Source: Oricola thermophila (GTDB lineage Bacteria > Pseudomonadota > Alphaproteobacteria > Rhizobiales > Rhizobiaceae). From it: 64,000 nt of DNA. Numbering within the stretch: the stretch's first letter is position 1; each line of letters opens with the position of its first letter. Under the pieces are notes generated by a model. It was not told the origin of the DNA. It ran no database searches and saw nothing but the letters and a program-made list of their open reading frames with translations. The translations under genes were made by a program, and so were the position numbers. The stretch is taken from the NCBI RefSeq assembly GCF_013358405.1, contig NZ_CP054836.1:3100001-3164000 (forward strand). Reading direction: 5' to 3'. Below, piece by piece: positions 54,380 to 64,000 of this stretch.

Positions 54380-54825
54380 GTGGTTTTCCCTTTCATGGGG
54401 GTTGTCTGCCGATAGCCGGCATCCGGGCGACATGCGGCGGGCCCGACCTCAGCGGGCGTCTTGCGCCCCGGTCGTCAGTGCCTCGCCGTCGCTAACGCGG
54501 TTCTTCCGCGGCCGTCCGGGAAATCGCCATGCCCGGGTGGTCGCTTCCCTTGCAGGGAGCCTTTCCACGGGCAATGGCGCAGTAACCGGCACGGATCCGC
54601 TGCCGCGCATCTGCGCATGGCCGGATCCGGACCTGCCGGTGCACGATCATAGCCCATCGCAAGACATAAAGATAACGGAATTGTTCGAAGGGGCGGGTGC
54701 GGGGCCGCAACCATATGGTGGCCGATCGCCAATATCGCAGGCGCCCGGTCTCGCGGACACCGCTTCTCATCCGACTTCGCTTCGTTCAGGCACCCTCTCC
54801 CACAAGGGGAGAAGGGCGCGCGGGA
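54380..54825. other. Gene-free region with structured and repeat DNA between DUF992 gene and gyrB
   Basis: These 446 bp contain no credible gene. A nested inverted repeat spans about 54525-54579 (CGCCATGCCCG paired with CGGGCAATGGCG around an inner GCTTCCCT/AGGGAGC hairpin). A second dispersed repeat lies at 54791-54816. Short frames here are repeat-derived. Confidence 0.55.
54791..54816 (-). repeat. Dispersed palindromic repeat, copy 2, just after gyrB
   Basis: CACCCTCTCCC, then ACAAGGGGAGAAGGG: a hairpin-forming unit similar to that at 53836-53870, starting 9 bp beyond the gyrB stop on the minus strand. It may act as the 3' end of the gyrB transcript, but it has no clear U-run. Confidence 0.6.
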
Positions 54826-57402
<2,577 letters not shown>

Positions 57403-58131
57403 TCAGGCAAGCGCGGCGACGGCGGCCAGGAGGGCCAGCGCGGCCAGGACGAAGACAAGGTCGCGCCGGCGCGGCACAGGCGCGCCGAGAACGGTGCGCG
57501 GGACGCCGGCGGCGAGCCCCCGCGTCTCCATGGCGATCGCGGCCCGGCCGGCGCGGCGGATCGCGAAGGCAAGCAGCGGCACGACCAGAGAGGCAGTCTC
57601 GAACGGCCCCGGCACGCGGCGCGGCGGGCGGCCGGCGCGCATGGCGCGGGCAAGGCGGACCTGGCGGGCCTCGCCGGCAAGGTCGGGCACCAGGAGCATG
57701 GCCGAAAACAGCGCGTAGCCGATGCGCGGCGACAGCCGGCAATGCACCATCAGCGCCTTGACGAGGGCGGCGGGATCGGTGGTCAGCGCGAAGAGCGCCG
57801 AAACCATGCCGCAGGCGACGGCGCGCAGGAACAGGACGACGCCCGCGGAAACCGACGCCGAGCCGAAGGGCGTCTCGGCGGCGGCATGCAGCGCGAAGTC
57901 GGACTCCCGGCCGAACAGCACGCTGGTGGTCAGGAAGCCGAAGCCGAACAGGGCGAAGGGCACCATCAGCGCGAGGACGAGAAGCGGCGGGCGGCGCTCG
58001 GCGACGACGAGAAGCCCCGCGGCAAGCGCGATGACGGCGAGCTGGAAGCCGGCGTCGAAAACCAGCACGGAGGCGGCGATCCACGCGAGGCACACAGCGA
58101 GCTTGGGCAGCGGATGAAGGGCGCTCAGCAC
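57403..58131 (-). CDS. ykoC: ECF transporter T component for thiamine precursor (YkoC/CbiQ family)
   Basis: This 242-residue membrane protein has about five helices and the EcfT coupling motifs with A-R-G-like triplets: LARAMRAGR and AMETRGLA (about 165 and 205). It links the substrate-binding YkoE to the ATPase YkoD. The start overlaps the ykoD stop by 7 bp. Assignment to thiamine/HMP uptake follows from the riboswitch and YkoE/YkoF. Confidence 0.85.
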   Translation of the reverse strand: MLSALHPLPKLAVCLAWIAASVLVFDAGFQLAVIALAAGLLVVAERRPPLLVLALMVPFALFGFGFLTTSVLFGRESDFALHAAAETPFGSASVSAGVVLFLRAVACGMVSALFALTTDPAALVKALMVHCRLSPRIGYALFSAMLLVPDLAGEARQVRLARAMRAGRPPRRVPGPFETASLVVPLLAFAIRRAGRAAIAMETRGLAAGVPRTVLGAPVPRRRDLVFVLAALALLAAVAALA

Positions 58132-59783
58132 GGCACCGCCTCCCGCCAGGCAAGGGCAGGCCCGATCGCCGGCGGCGCGAGGCCGGCGCGGGCGAGCAGG
58201 GGCGCATCCGCCAGCAGGCGCGGCGCCGGGCCGTCGGCAAGGATGGCGCCCTCGCCGACGATGACGGCGCGCGGGCAGGCGGCAAGCGCGAAGCCCGTAT
58301 CGTGGGTGACGAGCGCGACGGCGCGGCCCCGGGCGCGGAATGCGGCGATGGCGCGGGCGACCATGGCGGCGCCGGCGGCATCCAGCCCGGCGGTCGGCTC
58401 GTCGAGGACGAGCAGCGGCCAGCGGCCGGACGCCGACAGGGTGGCCAGCGCGAGTCGCCGCTTCTGGCCCTGGGACAGCTCGAAGGGATGGGCCCCGGCG
58501 AGGCCGTCCAGCCCCCAGGCGGACAGGTCGCGCAGGGCGGCGGCACGGCGCTCGTCGCGCGGGAGGGCGCGGTCCTGCGCCTGCTCGAGTTCCTCCAGCA
58601 CGCTGCCGCCGACGAACTGGCTTTCCGGGTTCTGGAAGGCCATGCCGCCGGTCGGGCCGTGGCGGCGTCCTTCCTTCAGGCGCAACAGGCCGGCGAGGCT
58701 GGCCGCCAGGGTCGACTTGCCGGCGCCGTTGGCGCCGAGAATGGCCACCGCCTCGCCAACGCGGATCTCCAGGTCGATGCCGCGCAGGACGACCGGGCCG
58801 AAGAGCGGCGCGCAGGCGCCCCCCTCGAGGCGGGCGACGGGCGCGCCGGGCGCGCCGGCGGGTGCCGCGACGCGGCCGTCGAGAAAGGCGCGGATGGCCG
58901 GCGCGGCGGCCGACTCCCTGCCCGGCGGGATGCCGGCCAGCGCCTGCCCGACCGTCAGCGGCGGGCTCTCCGGCGCCAGGCCGGCCCCGGCGAGACGGGC
59001 ATCGAGCGCCGCTGCGACGGGAAGGGCGACGCCGAGTGCCTCGAGATCGGCGCGGCGGGAGCGGAACAGCGGGCCGGGCGGGCCGTCGGCGGCAACGCGC
59101 CCGTCGCGGCCGACGACCACCACCCGGTCGATGTCCTCGACCAGCTCGTCGATGCGGTGATCGACGACGACGAAGGTGCGCTCGCGACGGTCCTCGCGCA
59201 AAAGCGCGCGGAAACGCTCGGCGGCGGCTGGCGCCAGGTGGGCCGTCGGTTCGTCGGCAATGAAGAGCGGCGCGTCCTGGGCGATCGCCGCGGCCAGGGC
59301 GACGAGCTGCCGCTCGCCCCCCGACAGCGCCGCGGTTCGGCGGCTCAGCATGTCCTCGGCAAGGCCGGCGCGGTGCATGGCGGCGGCGACGCGACGCCGG
59401 ATCTCGTCCTCCGGCAGGGCGCGGTTCTCCAGCGCGAAGGCGATCTCGTCGCCGACCCTCATGCCGCAGAGCGTCTGCTCGGGATCCTGGAACAGGCGCG
59501 CGACGCGGTCGCTCCAGCCCGAGGGCGGCCGGGCCGAGACCGGCTCGCCGTCGAGCCGGACATCGCCGACGACCCGCGCCGGGACGATGCCCGGCACGAT
59601 GCCGGTCAGCGCATTGAGCAGGGTCGACTTGCCGGAGCCTGTCGGCCCCATGAGCAGGACCCGCTCGCCGCGATGCAGGCGAAGCGAAACCGGGCCGACC
59701 GCATCGGCGGCGCGGTAGGGATAGCGGACCGCGACCTCACGCCATTCGGCGGCCGCGTCAGGCTCCGGCCGAGCGCAGGTCAT
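58125..59783 (-). CDS. ykoD: ECF transporter double ATPase (YkoD family)
   Basis: This 552-residue protein has two ABC ATPase domains: the first with Walker A GPTGSGKST, signature LSGGERQ and Walker B LFIADEP; the second with GANGAGKST, LSQGQKRR and LLVLDEP. This is the EcfA-A' fusion energising vitamin uptake. The start ATG at 59783 overlaps the end of ykoE by 26 bp. A longer frame to 60065 is ykoE shadow. Confidence 0.9.
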   Translation of the reverse strand: MTCARPEPDAAAEWREVAVRYPYRAADAVGPVSLRLHRGERVLLMGPTGSGKSTLLNALTGIVPGIVPARVVGDVRLDGEPVSARPPSGWSDRVARLFQDPEQTLCGMRVGDEIAFALENRALPEDEIRRRVAAAMHRAGLAEDMLSRRTAALSGGERQLVALAAAIAQDAPLFIADEPTAHLAPAAAERFRALLREDRRERTFVVVDHRIDELVEDIDRVVVVGRDGRVAADGPPGPLFRSRRADLEALGVALPVAAALDARLAGAGLAPESPPLTVGQALAGIPPGRESAAAPAIRAFLDGRVAAPAGAPGAPVARLEGGACAPLFGPVVLRGIDLEIRVGEAVAILGANGAGKSTLAASLAGLLRLKEGRRHGPTGGMAFQNPESQFVGGSVLEELEQAQDRALPRDERRAAALRDLSAWGLDGLAGAHPFELSQGQKRRLALATLSASGRWPLLVLDEPTAGLDAAGAAMVARAIAAFRARGRAVALVTHDTGFALAACPRAVIVGEGAILADGPAPRLLADAPLLARAGLAPPAIGPALAWREAVPC

Positions 59784-60342
59784 GGTCGATCCCCAGGCCG
59801 GACAGCACGCCGGTGCGGTACAGCGCCCTGACGACCATGTGACCGGCAAGGCCGCCGAGAAGCGCGCCCGAGAGGCAACGCAGCACGAACATGGCGACCA
59901 GCAGACCCGGCGCGAACGTGCCGTAATCATAGAGGAACCAGGTGTAGATGTAGGAGAACACCGCGGCACCGACACCGGCGAGCATGAGCACCGGCAGGCG
60001 ATAGTTGCGCCAGCGCGTGGCGGCGAAGACGGCCTCCGCGCCGGCGCCCTGGATCGCGCCGGCAAGGAGGAGCATCAGGCCGGCCGGGCTGCCGAGCAGG
60101 ATCTCGACCAGCGAGGCCAGCACCTCCGAAAGAAACGCCGCGCCTGGCTTGCGGATGATGGCGGCGGCGATGATGGAGACGATGAACCAGAAGCCCATCA
60201 CGACATCCATGGTCAGGGCGCCGAAGATTGCCTGGGCGACGAGCCAGACCTGCACCCAGCCGAGATAGAGCACGGCAAAGACCGCGCCGAGAACGGCGAG
60301 AATCAGGATTTCGCGAAGGGACCAGCGAAAGGGATTGTCCAT
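59758..60342 (-). CDS. ykoE: ECF transporter S component for thiamine precursor (YkoE family)
   Basis: This 194-residue membrane protein has five or six helices. The YkoE features REILILAVLGAVFAVLYLGW and FLSEVLASLVEILLGSPAG are present. YkoE binds thiamine precursor (hydroxymethylpyrimidine) in the membrane and passes it through the YkoC/YkoD unit. It lies 62 bp after ykoF in a riboswitch-controlled operon. Confidence 0.92.
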   Translation of the reverse strand: MDNPFRWSLREILILAVLGAVFAVLYLGWVQVWLVAQAIFGALTMDVVMGFWFIVSIIAAAIIRKPGAAFLSEVLASLVEILLGSPAGLMLLLAGAIQGAGAEAVFAATRWRNYRLPVLMLAGVGAAVFSYIYTWFLYDYGTFAPGLLVAMFVLRCLSGALLGGLAGHMVVRALYRTGVLSGLGIDHDLRSAGA

Positions 60343-60404
60343 GACGGGGACCTCGATTTTTCAACGGAAGGAAGGTGCGGGCGCGGCCGAAGGCGCGACC
60401 GCGA

Positions 60405-61016
60405 TCAGGCGACCGGTGTCGGGCTGTTCGCCGAAACCGTCATGTCGAGCGCGACATGGCCTTCCGGCGCACCGAAGCGAAGGAAGGCTTCCGACAGGGT
60501 GGCGAAAACCGGGCCGGCATCGCCGCGCAACTTGGTGCAGAAATTCTTTTCCCGGTCGAAGACGCCCGACGACTTGAGAAAGTCGATGCAGCCCCAGATC
60601 TCGTCCATGTGGCCGTCCGCGCCGAGCGGGTAGAGCGAGAACTGGGCGGCCACGGCCTGGCCGGTGGTCTCCGCCGCGGCGACGGTGCTGCGGGCATCGC
60701 GCATGCGATCCTCGAGCGGACGGTCGGCACCGATGCCGGAAAGCGGCGTGCAGATGTCATCGTCCGGCGAGCCGGGACAGCCCCGCGATACCGTGGCCGA
60801 AAGCACGCAATGGACGCCGCCCGAGGCCGCCGCCACGAAGAGATCGCGCATGGCGGGAAACAGCAGTTCCGGCGGACCGACGACGAGAGTGGAGAGATCG
60901 TCGGTCTCGATACGGAATTGCGGACGGTAGGGATCGAGCGCGCCAAGCGCGCTGAGGATGACGCCGACGAAATCGTCGGTCATCGGGTAAAGGGATAGCT
61001 GTGCACCTGAAAACAT
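60405..61016 (-). CDS. ykoF: Thiamine/HMP-binding protein YkoF
   Basis: This 203-residue protein has two similar ferredoxin-like halves. AQLSLYPMTDDFVGVILSALGAL (about 5-27) and AQFSLYPLGADGHMDEIWGCIDFL (about 126-149) are clear duplicates. YkoF binds HMP/thiamine in the cytoplasm and is linked to YkoEDC. The start ATG at 61016 lies only a few bases downstream of the TPP riboswitch, so its translation is likely regulated by TPP. Confidence 0.92.
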   Translation of the reverse strand: MFSGAQLSLYPMTDDFVGVILSALGALDPYRPQFRIETDDLSTLVVGPPELLFPAMRDLFVAAASGGVHCVLSATVSRGCPGSPDDDICTPLSGIGADRPLEDRMRDARSTVAAAETTGQAVAAQFSLYPLGADGHMDEIWGCIDFLKSSGVFDREKNFCTKLRGDAGPVFATLSEAFLRFGAPEGHVALDMTVSANSPTPVA

Positions 61017-61021
61017 GTCGT

Positions 61022-61118
61022 TCGCCTCGCTCCGCTGGCATTAACCAGATCAGCTTCAAGGGTCCCGGAACATGCGTCCCGATCTCAGCCCCGGCGATAC
61101 GGAGCACCCCTGTCGATG
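61022..61118 (-). promoter_or_regulatory. TPP (thi-box) riboswitch
   Basis: The minus strand carries the conserved THI elements: GGGGTGC near the 5' end (about 61105), GGGGCTGAGAT (about 61086-61096), ACCCTTGAAGCTGATC and TCTGGTTAATGCCAGCG near the 3' end (about 61033-61062). The 3' end runs into the purine-rich GAGCGAGGCGAACG, 5-12 bases before the ykoF ATG, so TPP binding probably blocks ribosome access. It controls ykoF-ykoE-ykoD-ykoC. Confidence 0.95.
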
Positions 61119-61162
61119 GCCGTTGGGTAACACCAGGCGGGCGGGGAAGGCAAGAAGAAATC

Positions 61163-61183
61163 GGCGGGAGACATGCTCCCGCC
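61163..61183 (-). terminator. Rho-independent-like terminator for the acyl-CoA ligase gene
   Basis: GGCGGGAG-acatg-CTCCCGCC is a perfect 8-bp stem. On the minus strand it is followed by a T-rich GATTTCTTCTT. It lies 25 bp beyond the ligase stop (61208) and just before the TPP riboswitch, insulating the thiamine operon. Confidence 0.75.
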
Positions 61184-61207
61184 AATGCGATCCTACGTGG
61201 CCGGCAA

Positions 61208-62833
61208 TCAGGCCGGCAGCTTGTAGTGGGCAAACTGCTCGCGCAGCGCCGTCTTCTTGATCTTGCCGGTGGCGGTGTGCGGGATCTCGTCGACGAAGGT
61301 GACGTCGTTGGGCATCCACCAGTCGGCGATCTTGCCCTTCATGAAGGCGAGAATGTCCTCCCTGGCCGGCGAGCAGCCCTCCTTCGGCACGACGATCAGC
61401 AGCGGTCGCTCGCCCCATTTCTCGTGCGGCAGGCCGATCACCGCGGCCTCGGCGACCTCGGGATGGCCGACGGCCAGGTTCTCCAGCTCGATCGAGGAAA
61501 TCCACTCGCCGCCCGACTTGATGACATCCTTGGAACGGTCGGTGATCTGCATGTAGCCATGCTCGTCGATATGGGCGACATCGCCGGTGTCGAACCAGTT
61601 CTCGTCGTCGAACTGCTCGGCGCCCGCGCCGCCATAGTAGGAAGAGGCGACGGCCGGGCCGCGCACCTTGAGGCGACCGAATGTCCTGCCGTCCCAGGGC
61701 AGCTCGTTGTTCTCGTCGTCGGTGATCTTCATCTCGACGCCGAAGGGCGCGAAGCCCTGCTTCTGCTTGATGTCGAGCAGTGCGTCGCCGGTCTTGTCGC
61801 CATGTTCCGGCTTTATGGTGCACAGAGAGCCGAGCGGGCTCATCTCGGTCATGCCCCAGGCGTGGATCACCTCGACGCCATAGACCTTCTCGAACTTCTC
61901 GGTGATGGCCCGCGGGCAGGCCGAACCGCCAATGACGACCTTGTTCAGGTACGGCAGTTTCCTGCCGGTCTTCTCGAGGTATTGCAGCAGCATCAGCCAG
62001 ACGGTCGGAACGGCGGCGGAGAAGGTGACCTTCTCGGCGTCCAGCAGCTCGTAGATGGATTCACCGTCCATCTTGCCGCCCGGCATGACCATCTTGGCGC
62101 CGATCATCGGGGCGGTCTGGCCGAGCCCCCAGGCATTGGCGTGGAACATCGGAACGACCGGCAGGATGACATCCCGGCAGCCGATGCCCATGGCGTCGGG
62201 CATGGCGGCGATCATGCCGTGCAACACGTTGGAGCGATGGGAATAGACGACGCCCTTGGGATCGCCCGTGGTACCGGAGGTGTAGCACATGCCGCAGGCT
62301 GCATCCTCGCCGACATCGGCCCATTCGAAATCGCCGTCGGCGTCCTTCAGCCATTCCTCGAAGGACACGACGTCGGGCAGCGCCGTTTCCGGCATGTGGG
62401 CGGCGTCGGTCATGACGATGACCTTCCTCAACGACTCCACCTGCGGGGCGATCTTCTCGACCAGCGGCATGAAGGTGAGATCGACAAAGAGCGCGCGGTC
62501 GGCGGCGTGGTTCATGATCCAGGCGATCTGGTCCGGAAACAGGCGCGGATTGAGCGTGTGATAGACGCCGCCCATGCCCATTATGCCGTACCAGGCCTCG
62601 AGGTGGTTGCCGGAGTTCCAGGCCATGGTGGCGATGCGGTCGCCCGGCTTGTAGCCCTCGCGCGAAAGAAGCTGCGCGATCTTCAGCGCGCGATCGCGCA
62701 CCGCGGCATAGGTGGTGCGCACGATCGGCCCCTCGACCGAGCGCGAGACGACCTCGCGCCCCGGATGCTGGCGGGCTGCGAAGTCGATGATCTTGTGGCA
62801 GACGAGCGGCCACTCCTGCATCAGTCCAAGCAT
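61208..62833 (-). CDS. Long-chain fatty acid--CoA ligase / AMP-binding enzyme
   Basis: This 541-residue acyl-adenylate synthetase has the P-loop-like [16 protein letters not shown] (about 180-195), the A5-type [12 protein letters not shown] (about 325), the [20 protein letters not shown] motif (about 420-440) and the C-terminal lysine region [13 protein letters not shown]. It activates a fatty or related carboxylic acid to its CoA ester. GGGAGGAG precedes ATG 62833; the longer frame to 62935 lacks support. Confidence 0.93.
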   Translation of the reverse strand: MLGLMQEWPLVCHKIIDFAARQHPGREVVSRSVEGPIVRTTYAAVRDRALKIAQLLSREGYKPGDRIATMAWNSGNHLEAWYGIMGMGGVYHTLNPRLFPDQIAWIMNHAADRALFVDLTFMPLVEKIAPQVESLRKVIVMTDAAHMPETALPDVVSFEEWLKDADGDFEWADVGEDAACGMCYTSGTTGDPKGVVYSHRSNVLHGMIAAMPDAMGIGCRDVILPVVPMFHANAWGLGQTAPMIGAKMVMPGGKMDGESIYELLDAEKVTFSAAVPTVWLMLLQYLEKTGRKLPYLNKVVIGGSACPRAITEKFEKVYGVEVIHAWGMTEMSPLGSLCTIKPEHGDKTGDALLDIKQKQGFAPFGVEMKITDDENNELPWDGRTFGRLKVRGPAVASSYYGGAGAEQFDDENWFDTGDVAHIDEHGYMQITDRSKDVIKSGGEWISSIELENLAVGHPEVAEAAVIGLPHEKWGERPLLIVVPKEGCSPAREDILAFMKGKIADWWMPNDVTFVDEIPHTATGKIKKTALREQFAHYKLPA

Positions 62834-62903
62834 GCGATCTCCTCCCAAAGATGCTGTAAGGGAACAGTGACGGAAAGACCGGGGCATTGTCCAGTGGATG
62901 ATT

Positions 62904-63899
62904 TCAGGGGGACGGCGCGCAGGCCGCCGCCTCATCCATCAAGACGATGACCGCGCCGCCGGCGTGGCGGGATTCGACGCGGCGATGGGCCGCGGCGATG
63001 TCGCGCAACGGGAAGCGGCTGTCGACGACGGCACGGATCTCGCCAGTCTCCAGCAGGCCGGCGAGGATTTCCAGGTCCGCGCGGCTGTCTCCCGACACGT
63101 TGATCACGATCTTCGGGCCACCCGTCACGCCCGCCCACAGCGCCTGCAGCATCTCGCGGCCGCCGAATTCGAGCGGAAGGTAGCGGCCGGTTCTCGCGAG
63201 GATGCGCCGGGCCCTGGCGAAGGGAAGCTTTCCGGCGGTATCCAGAACGACATCGTAGCGCTCGCCGGATGCGGCGGGATCGTCCTTCCGGTAGTCGATG
63301 ACGCGGTCGGCGCCGAGCGAGCGGACGAGATCGACATTGCCGGTGGAGGCGACGCCGACGACCTCGGCGCCCAGATGCTTCGCGACCTGGACGGCCCACG
63401 AGCCGACACCGCCGGACGCGCCGGCGACGAGGACCTTCTCGCCCGGCTTCACGCCGGCGAAATCGCGCAGGAAGACCAGCGCCGCCAGGCCGCCGAAGGG
63501 CGCGGCGGCGGCCTCGTCGTGACCGATGTTCGCCGGCTTGGCGACGACCGGCCCGTCGGCCTTCACGGCGACATATTCGGCATGGGCGCCCGCGCCGGAA
63601 AAGCCGAAGACGGCGTCGCCCAGCGCGAAACGGTCGACATCACCGCCGCGCGCCACCACGCGGCCGGAAAAGGCGGTGCCCAGCACCTTCTGCCGGGGGG
63701 CGAAGAGGCCGAACATCAGCCGGCCCGGCAGCGCCATGATGCCGGGGAAGGCGGCGGCACGCAGACGCCAGTCGGCGGTGGTGACGGCGGCGGCGCAGAC
63801 CTTCACGAGGATCTCGCCGTCGGCGGGTTCGGGACGGGCGATGTCGCGGATTTCGAGCACACCGGCGTCGCCATACTTCTCATGGATCGCGGCTTTCAT
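62904..63899 (-). CDS. NAD(P)-dependent medium-chain alcohol dehydrogenase/quinone oxidoreductase family protein
   Basis: This 331-residue zinc-independent MDR protein has the N-terminal GroES-like domain (MKAAIHEKYGDAGVLEIRD) and the Rossmann motif VLVAGASGGVGSWAVQVAKHLGA (about 147-169), with NADPH-type spacing. There are no structural zinc cysteines. It reduces quinones or enones by family analogy; the substrate is unknown. It lies 70 bp upstream of the ligase gene on the same strand and could be cotranscribed. The last 100 bases of the window show no gene. Confidence 0.9.
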   Translation of the reverse strand: MKAAIHEKYGDAGVLEIRDIARPEPADGEILVKVCAAAVTTADWRLRAAAFPGIMALPGRLMFGLFAPRQKVLGTAFSGRVVARGGDVDRFALGDAVFGFSGAGAHAEYVAVKADGPVVAKPANIGHDEAAAAPFGGLAALVFLRDFAGVKPGEKVLVAGASGGVGSWAVQVAKHLGAEVVGVASTGNVDLVRSLGADRVIDYRKDDPAASGERYDVVLDTAGKLPFARARRILARTGRYLPLEFGGREMLQALWAGVTGGPKIVINVSGDSRADLEILAGLLETGEIRAVVDSRFPLRDIAAAHRRVESRHAGGAVIVLMDEAAACAPSP

Positions 63900-64000
63900 G
63901 ATCTTCTTTCCGTTGCGTCATTGATCGTACCACGTTCTACCCATTCAATTTCGCAGAGTTAATTGACCGATTTCCTTGATCTGGTATGCGTTTTCGCATG

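Overview
The window is a GC-rich alphaproteobacterial chromosome segment, most likely from the order Hyphomicrobiales (Rhizobiales); genus and family cannot be fixed from the sequence alone. The main taxonomic evidence is the flagellar block at the left edge. Its order, fliI-flgF-DUF1217 divergent from motA-fliM-fliN-fliG-flhB, is the arrangement known from Sinorhizobium/Agrobacterium-type flagellar clusters. A DUF992 secreted protein, an NsrR/RirA-like Rrf2 regulator and an NDUFA9-type dehydrogenase fit the same group.

Layout. (1) 1-8.1 kb: flagellar motor, switch and export genes plus two uncharacterised neighbours. (2) 8.4-29.7 kb: an accessory, probably acquired catabolic region. It carries wrecked IS3-family pieces at 9.2-9.7 and 10.8-11.05 kb, an IS5-family remnant at 29.0-29.2 kb, and is bounded on the right by tRNA-Arg(CCG). 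It has two catabolic modules. The first is a class II aldolase, a LysR regulator with two DNA-binding domains, a ThDP-dependent decarboxylase-like enzyme, a tripartite tricarboxylate transporter (tctCBA), an aldehyde dehydrogenase and an AbrB-type membrane protein. The second is a Tau/Ssu-type ABC importer, a LigB/LigA-like extradiol dioxygenase, a 4,5-dihydroxyphthalate decarboxylase-like protein, a LysR regulator and a Gfo/Idh/MocA dehydrogenase. Together they look like uptake and degradation of aromatic or other carboxylic acids. (3) 29.9-34.5 kb: a small secreted protein, a diguanylate cyclase, a small membrane protein, an MFS transporter, and hppD (tyrosine catabolism) divergent from an Lrp-type regulator. 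(4) 34.5-41.1 kb: a peptide-type ABC importer on the minus strand whose two ATPases are fused and carry a helix-hairpin-helix tail. (5) 41.4-44.5 kb: uppP, an NDUFA9-like protein and a ketopantoate reductase-like protein. (6) 44.7-50.4 kb: a complete dppABCDF dipeptide importer with a structured leader and a dppA-dppB intergenic hairpin. (7) 50.5-54.4 kb: cytochrome b561, a DUF1294 protein, an unknown membrane-associated protein, an IS110-family element and a DUF992 protein. (8) 54.8-57.3 kb: gyrB. (9) 57.4-61.1 kb: a TPP-riboswitch-controlled ykoF-ykoE-ykoD-ykoC operon for thiamine-precursor uptake. (10) 61.2-63.9 kb: an acyl-CoA ligase and a medium-chain oxidoreductase.

The best candidates for something not yet described are in the accessory region: the extradiol dioxygenase whose expected catalytic histidine appears to be leucine, its pairing with a dedicated importer and a decarboxylase, and the double-HTH LysR protein. 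The HhH-tailed fused ABC ATPase at 34.5-37.0 kb is also architecturally unusual. From roughly 46 kb rightwards the genes look more GC3-rich than those on the left, and long antisense open frames there are coding shadows rather than genes.
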